A stretch of DNA of 10,614 bases. It comes from Deltaproteobacteria bacterium. Its GTDB lineage: Bacteria > Desulfobacterota > Binatia > UBA9968. The translations under genes were made by a program, and so were the position numbers. The notes below the pieces were generated by a model, which was not told the origin of the DNA, did no database searches, and was given only the letters and a program-made list of their open reading frames with translations. The stretch's first letter is position 1. The number at the start of each line of letters is the position of its first letter. Location: NCBI GenBank assembly GCA_021323355.1, contig JAJONK010000124.1, positions 1 through 10,614 of the forward strand, written 5' to 3'. Below, piece by piece: positions 1-6,434 of this stretch.

Positions 1-144
1 AAGGCTTTGGGAGACACAGCCGGTTTCTTGCCCTTATATTCGATGATCATTCAGATGGTTTCCTCCGCAGAATATTTCGCCACGATATTTGACGAGCAAA
101 TGGAAATCAAGGTTGGCCGTGAATTCAAAGATCTTCATAGTTGA
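1..144 (+). CDS. C-terminal end of an unidentified protein (5' truncated)
   Basis: An open frame enters from the left edge in frame 1 and runs 47 codons to a TGA at 142-144. The last residues read GREFKDLHS. The peptide contains a hydrophobic, possibly helical stretch (FLPLYSMIIQMV) followed by a charged tail. I do not recognise the family, and the fragment is too short to assign one. It is taken as a real gene end because the frame is open from the edge and a terminator-like hairpin with a T-run follows the stop by 11 bases. It points the same way as the solute-binding protein gene downstream, but the terminator suggests the two are separately transcribed. Confidence 0.5.
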   Translation, partial: KALGDTAGFLPLYSMIIQMVSSAEYFATIFDEQMEIKVGREFKDLHS

Positions 145-155
145 CAGACTCGGCG

Positions 156-183
156 AAGCTGGCTAATTCAGTGGCAGCTTTTT
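156..183 (+). terminator. Probable rho-independent terminator after the partial first gene
   Basis: The arms AAGCTG (156-161) and CAGCTT (175-180) form a perfect 6-bp stem around a 13-base loop. The 3' arm runs directly into five T residues (179-183). The hairpin begins 11 bases after the TGA at 142-144, which fits an intrinsic terminator. The stem is short and only half GC, so efficiency may be modest. Confidence 0.5.
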
Positions 184-227
184 ATGAACTCTCCCCTTCT
201 TATCCGCGCGAACGATTCAGATCAATC

Positions 228-242
228 GGAGGCGACAACATG
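228..242 (+). promoter_or_regulatory. Shine-Dalgarno GGAGG and ATG that mark the original start of the solute-binding protein gene
   Basis: GGAGG at 228-232 sits 7 bases before an ATG at 240-242, which is ideal spacing. This ATG opens a short hydrophobic reading frame (240-296) that is out of frame with the solute-binding protein body. No comparable site precedes the in-frame GTG at 272. The ribosome binding site therefore identifies 240 as the ancestral start and supports a frameshift downstream. Confidence 0.7.
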
Positions 243-296
243 CCAACTTTGTTGTTGATAATTGTCTATCTGTGGTTAATCAGCTTGCCGTCGTAG
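240..296 (+). other. Out-of-frame signal peptide of the solute-binding protein
   Basis: From the ATG at 240 the frame reads MPTLLLIIVYLWLISLPS and then hits TAG at 294-296. This is a hydrophobic signal-peptide core directly before the solute-binding protein, but in another frame. If one G is restored in CCG(G)TCG at about 288-292, the product reads ...LISLPVVADA-QTRQ and continues into the 272-1303 frame. That places an ADA (AxA-type) signal peptidase I site after residue 22. The n-region has no Lys or Arg, which is atypical. The repaired sequence is inferred, not observed. Confidence 0.65.
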
Positions 297-1303
297 CAGA
301 TGCCCAAACTCGTCAGGCGGCGCTTGCGGCTGTGATGAAATTACCGCCGGCGGAACGACAGGCGCGGCTTGTCGAAGGAAGCAAAAAAGAGAGCGGATTG
401 GTCTGGTATTCAAGCACGACCGCAGAAGATGCACTTGCTTTGATTAAGAGATTCAACGAGCAGCATCCGTCGATCCAGATCCAGCATTTGCGCTCGTCGA
501 GCGAGAAATTACTCGAACGGATTCTCGCCGAGGCGCGCGCCAATGCTTTCAAGGCCGACATCGTCGCTTTGCCCGAGCTGGAACTGTCGATCATGATCAA
601 ACGCAAGCTGTTGGCGCGTTATGAGGGTTTGGAAAACTCGATTTATCCTGAGGAAGCCAAAGATCCAGGCGCTTATTGGACGGGTCTTTACACATCAGCG
701 TGGGTAGCGGCTTACAACACCAAAATGGTGAATAAAGATGGAGCGCCGAAAACCTATAAAGATTTGCTGAACGCCAAATGGAAGGGTTCCATCGCTATGG
801 ATACGGAGCCGTATAACTGGTTCGTCGTTTCGTTGCGCTTTTTGGAACGGCGAGACGGCAGGGAGGCGGCACTGGATTATATGAAAAAACTCGCGGCCCA
901 GCAGATACAGTGGCGCAAAGGCCATTCGCTCATCGGCCAACTGATGGCGGCGGGCGAGTTTCCCATCGCTTCCGAGCTTCAGGTACACACAGTCGAGCGC
1001 GCCAAGGCCCAGGGGGCGCCGGTAGAATGGGCAGTTCTGGACGGAGTGATTCCGATCTCGAAGGTCGCCGCGGCAATCACCAGCACGGGCGCAAACGTCT
1101 ACACATCGGCGTTGTTTTACGATTTTCTTTTGTCCCGCTCGGGAATGGAAACGATCCGCGCCAGCCGCCGAATTCCGACCCGACCGGATGTGACCGCGAC
1201 TTATCTGAAGCCATACAAGCTTTTACCCTTCGAGCAGTCGGTGATGGATGACTTCGACAAGTACGTCACCCTATTCCGCGACACCTTTAAGCCGGCGCAG
1301 TGA
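272..1303 (+). CDS. Periplasmic extracellular solute-binding protein (Fe3+/family 1 type), leader frameshifted
   Basis: This is the substrate-binding subunit type used by ABC importers of the iron(III)/putrescine-like AfuA/PotD superfamily. Visible signatures are an amphipathic N-terminal helix (LPPAERQARLVEGSKKE), then GLVWYSS opening the first lobe, a hinge-region stretch with YWTGLYTSAWVAAYNT, and the DLLNAKWKGSIAMD motif typical of the family at about residues 168-182. The open frame can start at GTG 272 and gives 343 residues without a signal peptide. The better start is ATG 240, which has a strong ribosome binding site and a signal peptide but is out of frame by one base. As sequenced, the gene is either a sequencing or assembly error or a recent pseudogene whose product would not be exported. 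No permease or ATPase gene for it is nearby. The ligand cannot be deduced. The family is confident; the start is not. Confidence 0.85.
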   Translation: MVNQLAVVADAQTRQAALAAVMKLPPAERQARLVEGSKKESGLVWYSSTTAEDALALIKRFNEQHPSIQIQHLRSSSEKLLERILAEARANAFKADIVALPELELSIMIKRKLLARYEGLENSIYPEEAKDPGAYWTGLYTSAWVAAYNTKMVNKDGAPKTYKDLLNAKWKGSIAMDTEPYNWFVVSLRFLERRDGREAALDYMKKLAAQQIQWRKGHSLIGQLMAAGEFPIASELQVHTVERAKAQGAPVEWAVLDGVIPISKVAAAITSTGANVYTSALFYDFLLSRSGMETIRASRRIPTRPDVTATYLKPYKLLPFEQSVMDDFDKYVTLFRDTFKPAQ

Positions 1304-1362
1304 GAAGACGCAGGGTAGGCTACTGAGGTGATGCGCGATATGAGGTGTAACGCAACGCTGAA

Positions 1363-2592
1363 CTAGTTTCTAAGGTCGAAGTTTTTTTCCGCCATCTCGC
1401 AGATCTGCCGGCCGATAGCGAGCGAGGCTGTCGCACCGGGCGACGGGGCGTTGAGTATGTGAATAGCGTTGCGGCCTTGTTTAATCACAAAGTCATCCAC
1501 CAGCGCGCCGTTGGCTGAGACCGCTTGGGCGCGCACGCCAGCGCCGCCGGCAACCAGATCGCTCGCGCGGATCTCGGGCACCAGCTGTTGCAACGCGCGC
1601 ACGAAAGCTGTTTTGCTGAGTGAGCGGTAAAGCTCGCCGAAACCGGTTTGCCAGTATTTTCCGGTCATCGCCCAAAATCCTCTGAACGAAACTGTTTGCC
1701 AGAGATCGTTCAGGTTAACCTGCCTGTGGCTGTAACCTTCGCGCGCGTAAGCGAGCACCGCATTAGGACCCGCCTCCACGCCGCCTTTGGCCATTCGCGT
1801 GAAGTGAACACCCAAGAACGGAAAAGTCGGATCGGGAACCGGATAAATCAGATTTTTCACCAAGGACTGCCGTTCCGGCGCGATCTTGTAATACTCGCCG
1901 CGAAACGGAATGATGCGGTGCTCCGGCTCATGGTCCTGATTAGCGCCGCGAGCCATTTTTGCAATCAAGTCCGATTGCAGTCCGCAGCAATTGATCAAAT
2001 GCTTGGTGCGATAATCCCCACCGGAAGTCTGCAGCACGATTTCGTCGGGCCGATCGAGTATGCCTACGACTTTTTGCGACAGCCGGATGTCGCCGCCACA
2101 ATCGCGAATCTTAGCGGCGTATGCGGCGGCCACTTTCTTGTAGTCAATGATCCCGGTCTCCGGAACGTGGAGGCCTTTGATTCCCGTGGCGTGTGGCTCA
2201 AGCTCTTTTAAGCGCTCGGCGCCGATTGTTTCGAGCCCACGCAGGCCGTTGGCTTCTCCGCGGCGGCGCAATTCCTCCAAACGCGGCAGCTCTTCGTCAG
2301 TCGTGGCGACGACGACCTTGCCGCAAATTTCATAGGGCACGCCGTTCTCGTCGCAGAATTGGATCAGCTCTCTGCGTCCGGCAACGCAGGTGCGCGCTTT
2401 TAGCGACCCCGGTCGGTAGTAGAGGCCTGAATGAATCACGCCACTGTTGTTGCCGGTTTGATGGCGCGCGAGATCCGGTTCTTTCTCCAACAGCAATAGC
2501 CTCAGGCGGGGATGGACGGCAGTGATTTTCAACGCGGTGGCGAGACCGAGAATGCCACCGCCGATGATCGTCAGGTCATACAGAGATGCCAT
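1363..2592 (-). CDS. lhgO: L-2-hydroxyglutarate oxidase
   Basis: This FAD-dependent oxidase of the DAO family converts L-2-hydroxyglutarate to 2-oxoglutarate; E. coli LhgO is membrane-associated and passes electrons to the quinone pool. The 409 residues match the usual length of about 400. The N-terminus carries the dinucleotide-binding GGGILG (residues 11-16) after a beta strand, and an acidic residue ends the second strand (LLLLEKE, E36). The family stretch GNNSGVIHSGLYY lies at residues 48-60, and the C-terminal FAD-contact region RAQAVSANGALVDDF begins at residue 354. NAPSPGATASLAIG (381-394) is also typical. The start is fixed by MASLYDLTIIGGG; no strong Shine-Dalgarno site precedes it. 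It lies 69 bases behind the amidohydrolase on the same strand, so co-transcription is plausible. The related YgaF and glycerol-3-phosphate dehydrogenase-like oxidases are less likely given the motif set. Confidence 0.9.
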   Translation of the reverse strand: MASLYDLTIIGGGILGLATALKITAVHPRLRLLLLEKEPDLARHQTGNNSGVIHSGLYYRPGSLKARTCVAGRRELIQFCDENGVPYEICGKVVVATTDEELPRLEELRRRGEANGLRGLETIGAERLKELEPHATGIKGLHVPETGIIDYKKVAAAYAAKIRDCGGDIRLSQKVVGILDRPDEIVLQTSGGDYRTKHLINCCGLQSDLIAKMARGANQDHEPEHRIIPFRGEYYKIAPERQSLVKNLIYPVPDPTFPFLGVHFTRMAKGGVEAGPNAVLAYAREGYSHRQVNLNDLWQTVSFRGFWAMTGKYWQTGFGELYRSLSKTAFVRALQQLVPEIRASDLVAGGAGVRAQAVSANGALVDDFVIKQGRNAIHILNAPSPGATASLAIGRQICEMAEKNFDLRN

Positions 2593-2661
2593 AGGATTTC
2601 ATTGGAGTTCAACCATCAGGTTCACGCCCGGTCGACTAGCCGCAGAGGGTCGAGCTCCAAG

Positions 2662-3597
2662 TTAAATGTGTAACAGCTGCCGGGAATTTTTTTCCATAAA
2701 GCCTTTGATGTGATCGGGATTGGGTTGCGCCAGGATGGCGTTAAAACTTCTGTTCAGCCGGTCGAGCCCGCCGCAGTAGTCAGAGCCAAAAACCATGTTG
2801 TTCTCGCCCATCTTGTCTATCAAGAACGACAGTGTCCGGTCATCCGAGCTGGCGCAATCGATGAGAAAGTGCTCAAGAAAAATTTCCGAGTAGCGCCGCT
2901 CCCCGTTAGGCCCTTTATGCTTCCAGAAAAAGCGATGAAGCAATAGCGGTATACCGCCGCCTGAGCTGCGGATAACGATTTTTAGGTTTGGATAACGATC
3001 GAACAAGCCGCTGGCAATCATGCGCAGGCAGCACTCCGCGACCTCGCCATCAGACAGAACCGCATAAGCGACTCCCGCGCCGCCGTCTTCGAGACGCGCC
3101 AAGGATGGATCTTGCGCCGTACCGGCGCCGTGCAGAAAGATCGGCAGGTTGAGCTCAGAAATTTTCGCGAAGATCGGGTCCATTTCTGGCGTGTCCACGA
3201 GCATCTTGCCGTCGACGTGCGGATAGAGCAGTACAGCGCGAAAGCCTTGTTTTGCCGTTCGTTCGATTTCCGCGACGGACGCGGCAATATTTTTTAGCGA
3301 CAAAGCCGTGACGCCCATCAACCGATCTTTGTAACCAGCGAGTCGCTCGGCAAGCACGTTGTTCGACATGCGCACGATCTCGAGCGCTTGTTCCGGCGGC
3401 ATTTGGTCGGCATAAACGCCGGCACCCTGGCAAATGAGCTGCAGATCGACACCCGCTTCGTCCATTTCCCTGACGCGTTTGGAGAAATCCGGTGAATCCA
3501 ATGCGTCGATATGCGGACGCTTACCGGTTAGGTCTTTGATCCGATCGGAGACTTCCGGCGCCGTATGATGCGAATGCCAATCGATATTGATTGCCAT
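2662..3597 (-). CDS. Metal-dependent amidohydrolase, ACMSD-like (amidohydrolase family 2)
   Basis: This 311-residue TIM-barrel protein belongs to the amidohydrolase-related group that includes ACMSD and gamma-resorcylate-type decarboxylases. Metal-ligand candidates are present: the DxHxH motif D6-W-H8-S-H10, H156 in LPIFLHGAG, and D273 in FGSDY. The segment usually read as KIVL(A/P)HGGG, whose His acts in catalysis in characterised ACMSDs, here reads KIVIRSSGGG, so Ser211 replaces the His. The enzyme may therefore use another mechanism (hydrolase or lactonase-like), or may bind substrate without decarboxylation. A good ribosome binding site, AGGGAG, lies 7 bases upstream of the ATG. It follows mlaC by 164 bases on the same strand and precedes lhgO by 69 bases. 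A catabolic role with LhgO is only inferred from adjacency, and the substrate is unknown. Confidence 0.85.
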   Translation of the reverse strand: MAINIDWHSHHTAPEVSDRIKDLTGKRPHIDALDSPDFSKRVREMDEAGVDLQLICQGAGVYADQMPPEQALEIVRMSNNVLAERLAGYKDRLMGVTALSLKNIAASVAEIERTAKQGFRAVLLYPHVDGKMLVDTPEMDPIFAKISELNLPIFLHGAGTAQDPSLARLEDGGAGVAYAVLSDGEVAECCLRMIASGLFDRYPNLKIVIRSSGGGIPLLLHRFFWKHKGPNGERRYSEIFLEHFLIDCASSDDRTLSFLIDKMGENNMVFGSDYCGGLDRLNRSFNAILAQPNPDHIKGFMEKNSRQLLHI

Positions 3598-3604
3598 GCG
3601 AGAG

Positions 3605-3610
3605 CTCCCT
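3605..3610 (-). promoter_or_regulatory. Ribosome binding site of the amidohydrolase gene
   Basis: On the minus strand AGGGAG stands 7 bases before the ATG at 3597-3595. This supports that start, which also places the DxHxH metal motif at the expected distance from the N-terminus. Confidence 0.55.
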
Positions 3611-3702
3611 TCCAGTCACATCTCTAATCTGCTATTTCGAAAAAACCAACCCCTCAAAGCATACTGGATAGGGTGATTCGGTGAAAGAGGCGCAGAGCAG
3701 CA

Positions 3703-3717
3703 GGCGCGATGAGCGCC
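3703..3717. repeat. Small GC-rich inverted repeat between mlaC and the amidohydrolase gene
   Basis: GGCGC (3703-3707) and GCGCC (3713-3717) form a perfect 5-bp stem with a 5-base loop, 45 bases after the mlaC stop on the minus strand. No T-run follows in the mlaC direction, so it is not a classic intrinsic terminator. It could attenuate read-through or stabilise the mla mRNA 3' end. The rest of the 164-base gap (3598-3761) holds the amidohydrolase ribosome binding site and a minus-strand T6 run at about 3640-3645 with no convincing stem before it. Confidence 0.3.
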
Positions 3718-3761
3718 GCCTGAGCTTTAAGAAGCGTGGTGAAAGTACAGCGGGTCGGCCG

Positions 3762-4376
3762 CTAATTCTTGACAGGGATCACGTCCGCCTGCTTTTCCCT
3801 AAGCCGTCGGACCAATTCCTCATAGGAGGAGCTGGAGATTACGCGGTTAAATTGAGAGCGGAAATTGTTGACCAGGCTGATTTCTTCGGCGATCACATCA
3901 TAGACCTTCCACTCCTGGCCGACCAACTGAGCCTTGTAGTTGATCGACAACTCCTGACCTTTGGCGGTGAATATCTTGCTGTTTACTTCGGCAAACGCGC
4001 CATCGGTTCTTTCGCCGACGTAGACGATTTTCTCATCGGTGTAGGACTCTATGATGCCAGCGTATTGACGTTCGAGCAGCTCAGTGAATAGCTGGACGAA
4101 TTCCTGTTGCTCGGTAGAAGTGCGCCGGCGCCAATGAGCGCCTAACGCGCGCCTGGCCATTTCTGAAAAGTCGAATCGGGCAAAAAGAATTTGTCTCAGC
4201 TGCTCTCGACGGTCTTTAGCCGCCGCGGTCGTGTTCCCGGATTCCCTGAGTAGCCCAACAGCGTTATCCACCGTCGCCTTGATCTGATCGGTTGGTGGTC
4301 CCGCCATAGATGATACGGGGTCGCTTAAAAACATCAGCGATGAAAGCACAAGAAGATGCCAGAATGATTTCGTCAT
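3762..4376 (-). CDS. mlaC: MlaC-like periplasmic phospholipid-binding protein (Ttg2D/toluene tolerance family)
   Basis: MlaC proteins shuttle phospholipid through the periplasm between the outer-membrane MlaA complex and the inner-membrane MlaFEDB complex. The 204-residue product starts with a signal peptide: a short basic n-region (MTK), a hydrophobic core at about 5-18, and probable cleavage after SSMA (about residue 25). The mature part shows family landmarks: ARFDFSEMARRALG (66-79), HWRR followed by EQQEFVQLFTELL (89-101), and W156-KVYDVIAEEISLVNNFRSQF (residues 156-175), which forms the lipid-pocket sheet and C-terminal helix. Its ATG overlaps the mlaD stop codon in an ATGA (4376-4373), so translation is probably coupled. 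It is the last gene of the mlaEFDC cluster. The C-terminal 20 residues are charged and probably disordered. Confidence 0.9.
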   Translation of the reverse strand: MTKSFWHLLVLSSLMFLSDPVSSMAGPPTDQIKATVDNAVGLLRESGNTTAAAKDRREQLRQILFARFDFSEMARRALGAHWRRRTSTEQQEFVQLFTELLERQYAGIIESYTDEKIVYVGERTDGAFAEVNSKIFTAKGQELSINYKAQLVGQEWKVYDVIAEEISLVNNFRSQFNRVISSSSYEELVRRLREKQADVIPVKN

Positions 4377-4834
4377 TGTTCGTCTTTTTTGGATGTGAGA
4401 TCTCCGCCGACAAATTTGCCAATGAGATCCGTAATGTCTTGGGGCGATTCGGTTTCTCTGATCTTGCCTCCGGGCGCGATAATGTTATCCGAAGCTCCCG
4501 GTGCTATCAAGACAAATTTGTCGCCGATGAGACCGCGGGCGCGTACCGACGCAATGACGTCGTCCTGGAGCTTCACGTTGGGGTCCACCCGTATAGCGAC
4601 ACGCGCGCGATCGTCAACCAAACCGAGCGATTCTACTTTGCCGATTCTGACACCGGCGATTTCTGCGGGGTCGCCGACTTTCAATCCTGCGACCGAAGAG
4701 AAATCGGCGTAAACGACGTATCCGGTCGCGCCGAACAATTCTACTTTGCCGAGCCGTATGGCGAGATAGCCGAGGCAGATGGCTCCCGCCAGTACAAAAA
4801 TACCGACCATGATGTCAGTGCGTGAATGGTTCAC
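4373..4834 (-). CDS. mlaD: MlaD-like MCE-domain lipid transport protein
   Basis: MlaD is the inner-membrane-anchored MCE protein that forms a hexameric ring on the permease and passes lipid to or from MlaC. The 153 residues contain one transmembrane helix (about 9-28, IMVGIFVLAGAICLGYLAIR) and one MCE domain (about 38-112). Typical MCE elements are F45-SSVAGLKVGDPAEIAGVRIGKV (45-67) and GLIGDKFVLI (101-110). A short polar tail follows. The start is GTG at 4834. It is supported by AGGAG only 6 bases upstream on the minus strand, which overlaps the TAG stop of mlaF. The gene lies 9 bases behind mlaF and overlaps mlaC by 4 bases. The length matches E. coli-type single-MCE MlaD rather than the long PqiB or Mce proteins. 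Confidence 0.92.
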   Translation of the reverse strand: MNHSRTDIMVGIFVLAGAICLGYLAIRLGKVELFGATGYVVYADFSSVAGLKVGDPAEIAGVRIGKVESLGLVDDRARVAIRVDPNVKLQDDVIASVRARGLIGDKFVLIAPGASDNIIAPGGKIRETESPQDITDLIGKFVGGDLTSKKDEQ

Positions 4835-4840
4835 TTCGAT

Positions 4841-4845
4841 CTCCT
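4841..4845 (-). promoter_or_regulatory. Ribosome binding site of mlaD overlapping the mlaF stop codon
   Basis: The minus strand reads TAGGAGATCGAAGTG: AGGAG shares its first bases with the mlaF TAG stop and sits 6 bases before the mlaD GTG. This decides the GTG start and suggests that mlaF and mlaD translation are coupled. Confidence 0.65.
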
Positions 4846-5590
4846 ACAAGACTTCGATGGGCCCTTCAGTTCTGCCGTGAATAAATTGCTGGACAATCGG
4901 ATTTTCCGAGACGCAAAAAGCCTGCGGAGGGGCGACCTCTTCAACAACCCCGCCGGCAAGCATGACGATGTAGTCGGAGATATCGAAGACCTGTGGAATC
5001 GTGTGACTGACGATAATCCCCGTGTAGCCGAAATCATTTTGAGTTCTTGATATGAGTTGGTGAATGCCGGTTGCCAGCACCGGGTCGAGACCGGTGGTAG
5101 GCTCGTCAAACAGGACGATTTCGGGGTCCATGATGAGGGCGCGCGCCAAGCCGGCGCGTTTTCTCATTCCGCCGCTCAGTTCCGCTGGCAGCTTATGTCC
5201 CATTTCGCCCAATCCGACCTGCTCCAGCCGGTCGGCGACTTTGGTCTTCACTTCGTTCTCATTCATCCGTGTTTTCTCGCGCAATGGAAAACCGACATTG
5301 TCGAAGACGGTCATCGAATCGAGTAGCGCAGCGCCTTGAAAAAGCACGCCGAATTTGGCCCGGATCCGGTACAATTCCTTTTGGCCGAGCTTGGTGATGT
5401 CGATCCCGTTGATCAGAACTTCACCTTCGTCGGGCAGGAGTAAGGCGTTCAAATGTTTCAACAGTACCGTCTTGCCACAACCACTGGTTCCGACGATGGT
5501 GGTAATTTTTCCCGTGGCGAACTCGAGGTTCACACCCTTGAGAACCTTTTGCCGGCCAAAGCTTTTGTGCAAATTAACGACCTTTATCAT
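4844..5590 (-). CDS. mlaF: MlaF-like ABC transporter ATP-binding protein (phospholipid transport)
   Basis: This cytoplasmic ATPase drives the Mla lipid transporter. All nucleotide-binding motifs are intact in 248 residues: Walker A GTSGCGKT (34-41), Q-loop FQG (84-86), signature LSGGM (138-142) followed by RKRAGLARAL as in the Mla/Ttg2A subgroup, Walker B IVLFDEP (158-164), D-loop GLDP (167-170) and switch His196 in SHT. The start ATG lies 4 bases after the mlaE stop and has no clear Shine-Dalgarno site of its own, so it is probably translated by coupling to mlaE. The C-terminal extension beyond the switch region is short. Assignment to lipid export or import (MlaF) rather than another importer rests on the LSGGMRKR signature and the mlaE/mlaD neighbours. 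Confidence 0.93.
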   Translation of the reverse strand: MIKVVNLHKSFGRQKVLKGVNLEFATGKITTIVGTSGCGKTVLLKHLNALLLPDEGEVLINGIDITKLGQKELYRIRAKFGVLFQGAALLDSMTVFDNVGFPLREKTRMNENEVKTKVADRLEQVGLGEMGHKLPAELSGGMRKRAGLARALIMDPEIVLFDEPTTGLDPVLATGIHQLISRTQNDFGYTGIIVSHTIPQVFDISDYIVMLAGGVVEEVAPPQAFCVSENPIVQQFIHGRTEGPIEVL

Positions 5591-5594
5591 CGGG

Positions 5595-6365
5595 CTACAA
5601 CATGATTGATGTAAGAAAATAATCCCAAACCAGGATGAAAACGAAAGAAAGAACCACCGATTCGGTGGTGGCCTGGCTCACTCCGGTGGCCATCGGTGGA
5701 GCATGAAATCCTTTGTAGCAGCAGATCCAGGTAATGATCAGACCAAAACAGACCGATTTGATGATTCCGCTGTAAACGTCGTGAAAAACCACACTGTTTT
5801 CCATGCCGGAAAAAAAACTGCCCGAGCTGACACCAAGGATTCCGACACCGACGGCATACGAGCCGAAGATTCCGATGACATTGAAAATCGCCGTGAGCAT
5901 CGGCATGGCGATTAGGCTGGCGACGATGCGCGGAGTAACTAGATACTTGATCGGATTGATCGCCATGGAATAAAGAGCATCGATCTGCTCGGTGGCACGC
6001 ATGGTGCCCAACTCCGCGGCCATCGCGGAGCCGGTTCTTCCGGTGACCATGAATGCTGAGAGAACGGGGCCGAGCTCGCGTAATAAACTTAGTGCGGTGG
6101 CGGAGCCGAGCCAGCTCTCGGCGTTGAACTGCCTCAAACTGTAGTAGCCTTGAAAGCCCATCACCATGCCGGTAAAAAATCCTGACAGAGAGACGACTGA
6201 AAGAGAATCCACGCCAATGGTCTTGATGTGGTAAACGATCAGACGAAGTTTTGCCGGCGCGCGAAAGGCTTGCAGGATGGCTGAGATGAGAAAGAGAAAC
6301 ATTCTTCCCATCCCGGCAATCTGATCGATGGCATAACGGCCGATTCGGCCTAGGAACGGAACCAT
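5595..6365 (-). CDS. mlaE: MlaE-like lipid ABC transporter permease
   Basis: MlaE is the integral permease of the Mla phospholipid transporter. From the ATG at 6365 the product is 256 residues, the usual family length. It begins with an amphipathic helix (GRIGRYAIDQIAGMGRMF) followed by about five membrane segments. The hallmark motif TGRTGSAMAAELGTM (about residues 108-122) and EQIDAL (126-131) form the cytoplasmic coupling region. GFHAPPMATGVSQATTESVV (219-238) is the conserved C-terminal loop before the last helix. The same frame is open up to an ATG at 6479, but that adds 38 atypical residues and would overlap the divergent methyltransferase gene, so 6365 is preferred. Neither start has a good Shine-Dalgarno site. 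It is the first gene of the mlaEFDC operon. Confidence 0.9.
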   Translation of the reverse strand: MVPFLGRIGRYAIDQIAGMGRMFLFLISAILQAFRAPAKLRLIVYHIKTIGVDSLSVVSLSGFFTGMVMGFQGYYSLRQFNAESWLGSATALSLLRELGPVLSAFMVTGRTGSAMAAELGTMRATEQIDALYSMAINPIKYLVTPRIVASLIAMPMLTAIFNVIGIFGSYAVGVGILGVSSGSFFSGMENSVVFHDVYSGIIKSVCFGLIITWICCYKGFHAPPMATGVSQATTESVVLSFVFILVWDYFLTSIML

Positions 6366-6405
6366 GCTTTTGTTGAGGGAGAACGATGCTAGTGGATTCA
6401 GACTA

Positions 6406-6432
6406 AATATAGAAGTCTGCTGCGCTTTGCAA
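6406..6432 (-). promoter_or_regulatory. Candidate promoter of the mlaEFDC operon
   Basis: In the gap between the divergent mlaE and trmN6-like genes the minus strand shows TTGCAA (6432-6427) and TATATT (6411-6406) separated by 15 bases, or TTGCAA and the overlapping TATTTA at 17 bases. A transcript would start about 30-40 bases before the mlaE ATG at 6365. The -35 box is only a partial match and the call is tentative. Confidence 0.3.
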
Positions 6433-6434
6433 GC

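Noticed and set aside
1304..1362. Terminator between the convergent solute-binding protein and lhgO genes
   Set aside because: No GC-rich stem with a T-run on either strand was found in this 59-base gap.
1648..2211. Plus-strand 187-codon reading frame opposite lhgO
   Set aside because: It lies entirely antisense to a clear LhgO coding region, has no family resemblance and no ribosome binding site; it is a shadow of GC-rich coding DNA.
3620..3662. Intrinsic terminator for the mla operon at the minus-strand T6 run
   Set aside because: The sequence before the T-run offers only a 4-bp ACCC/GGGT pairing with a long loop, too weak to call.
3681..4091. Plus-strand 136-codon reading frame opposite mlaC
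   Set aside because: It is antisense to mlaC, whose motifs are unambiguous; the composition and sequence resemble no protein family.
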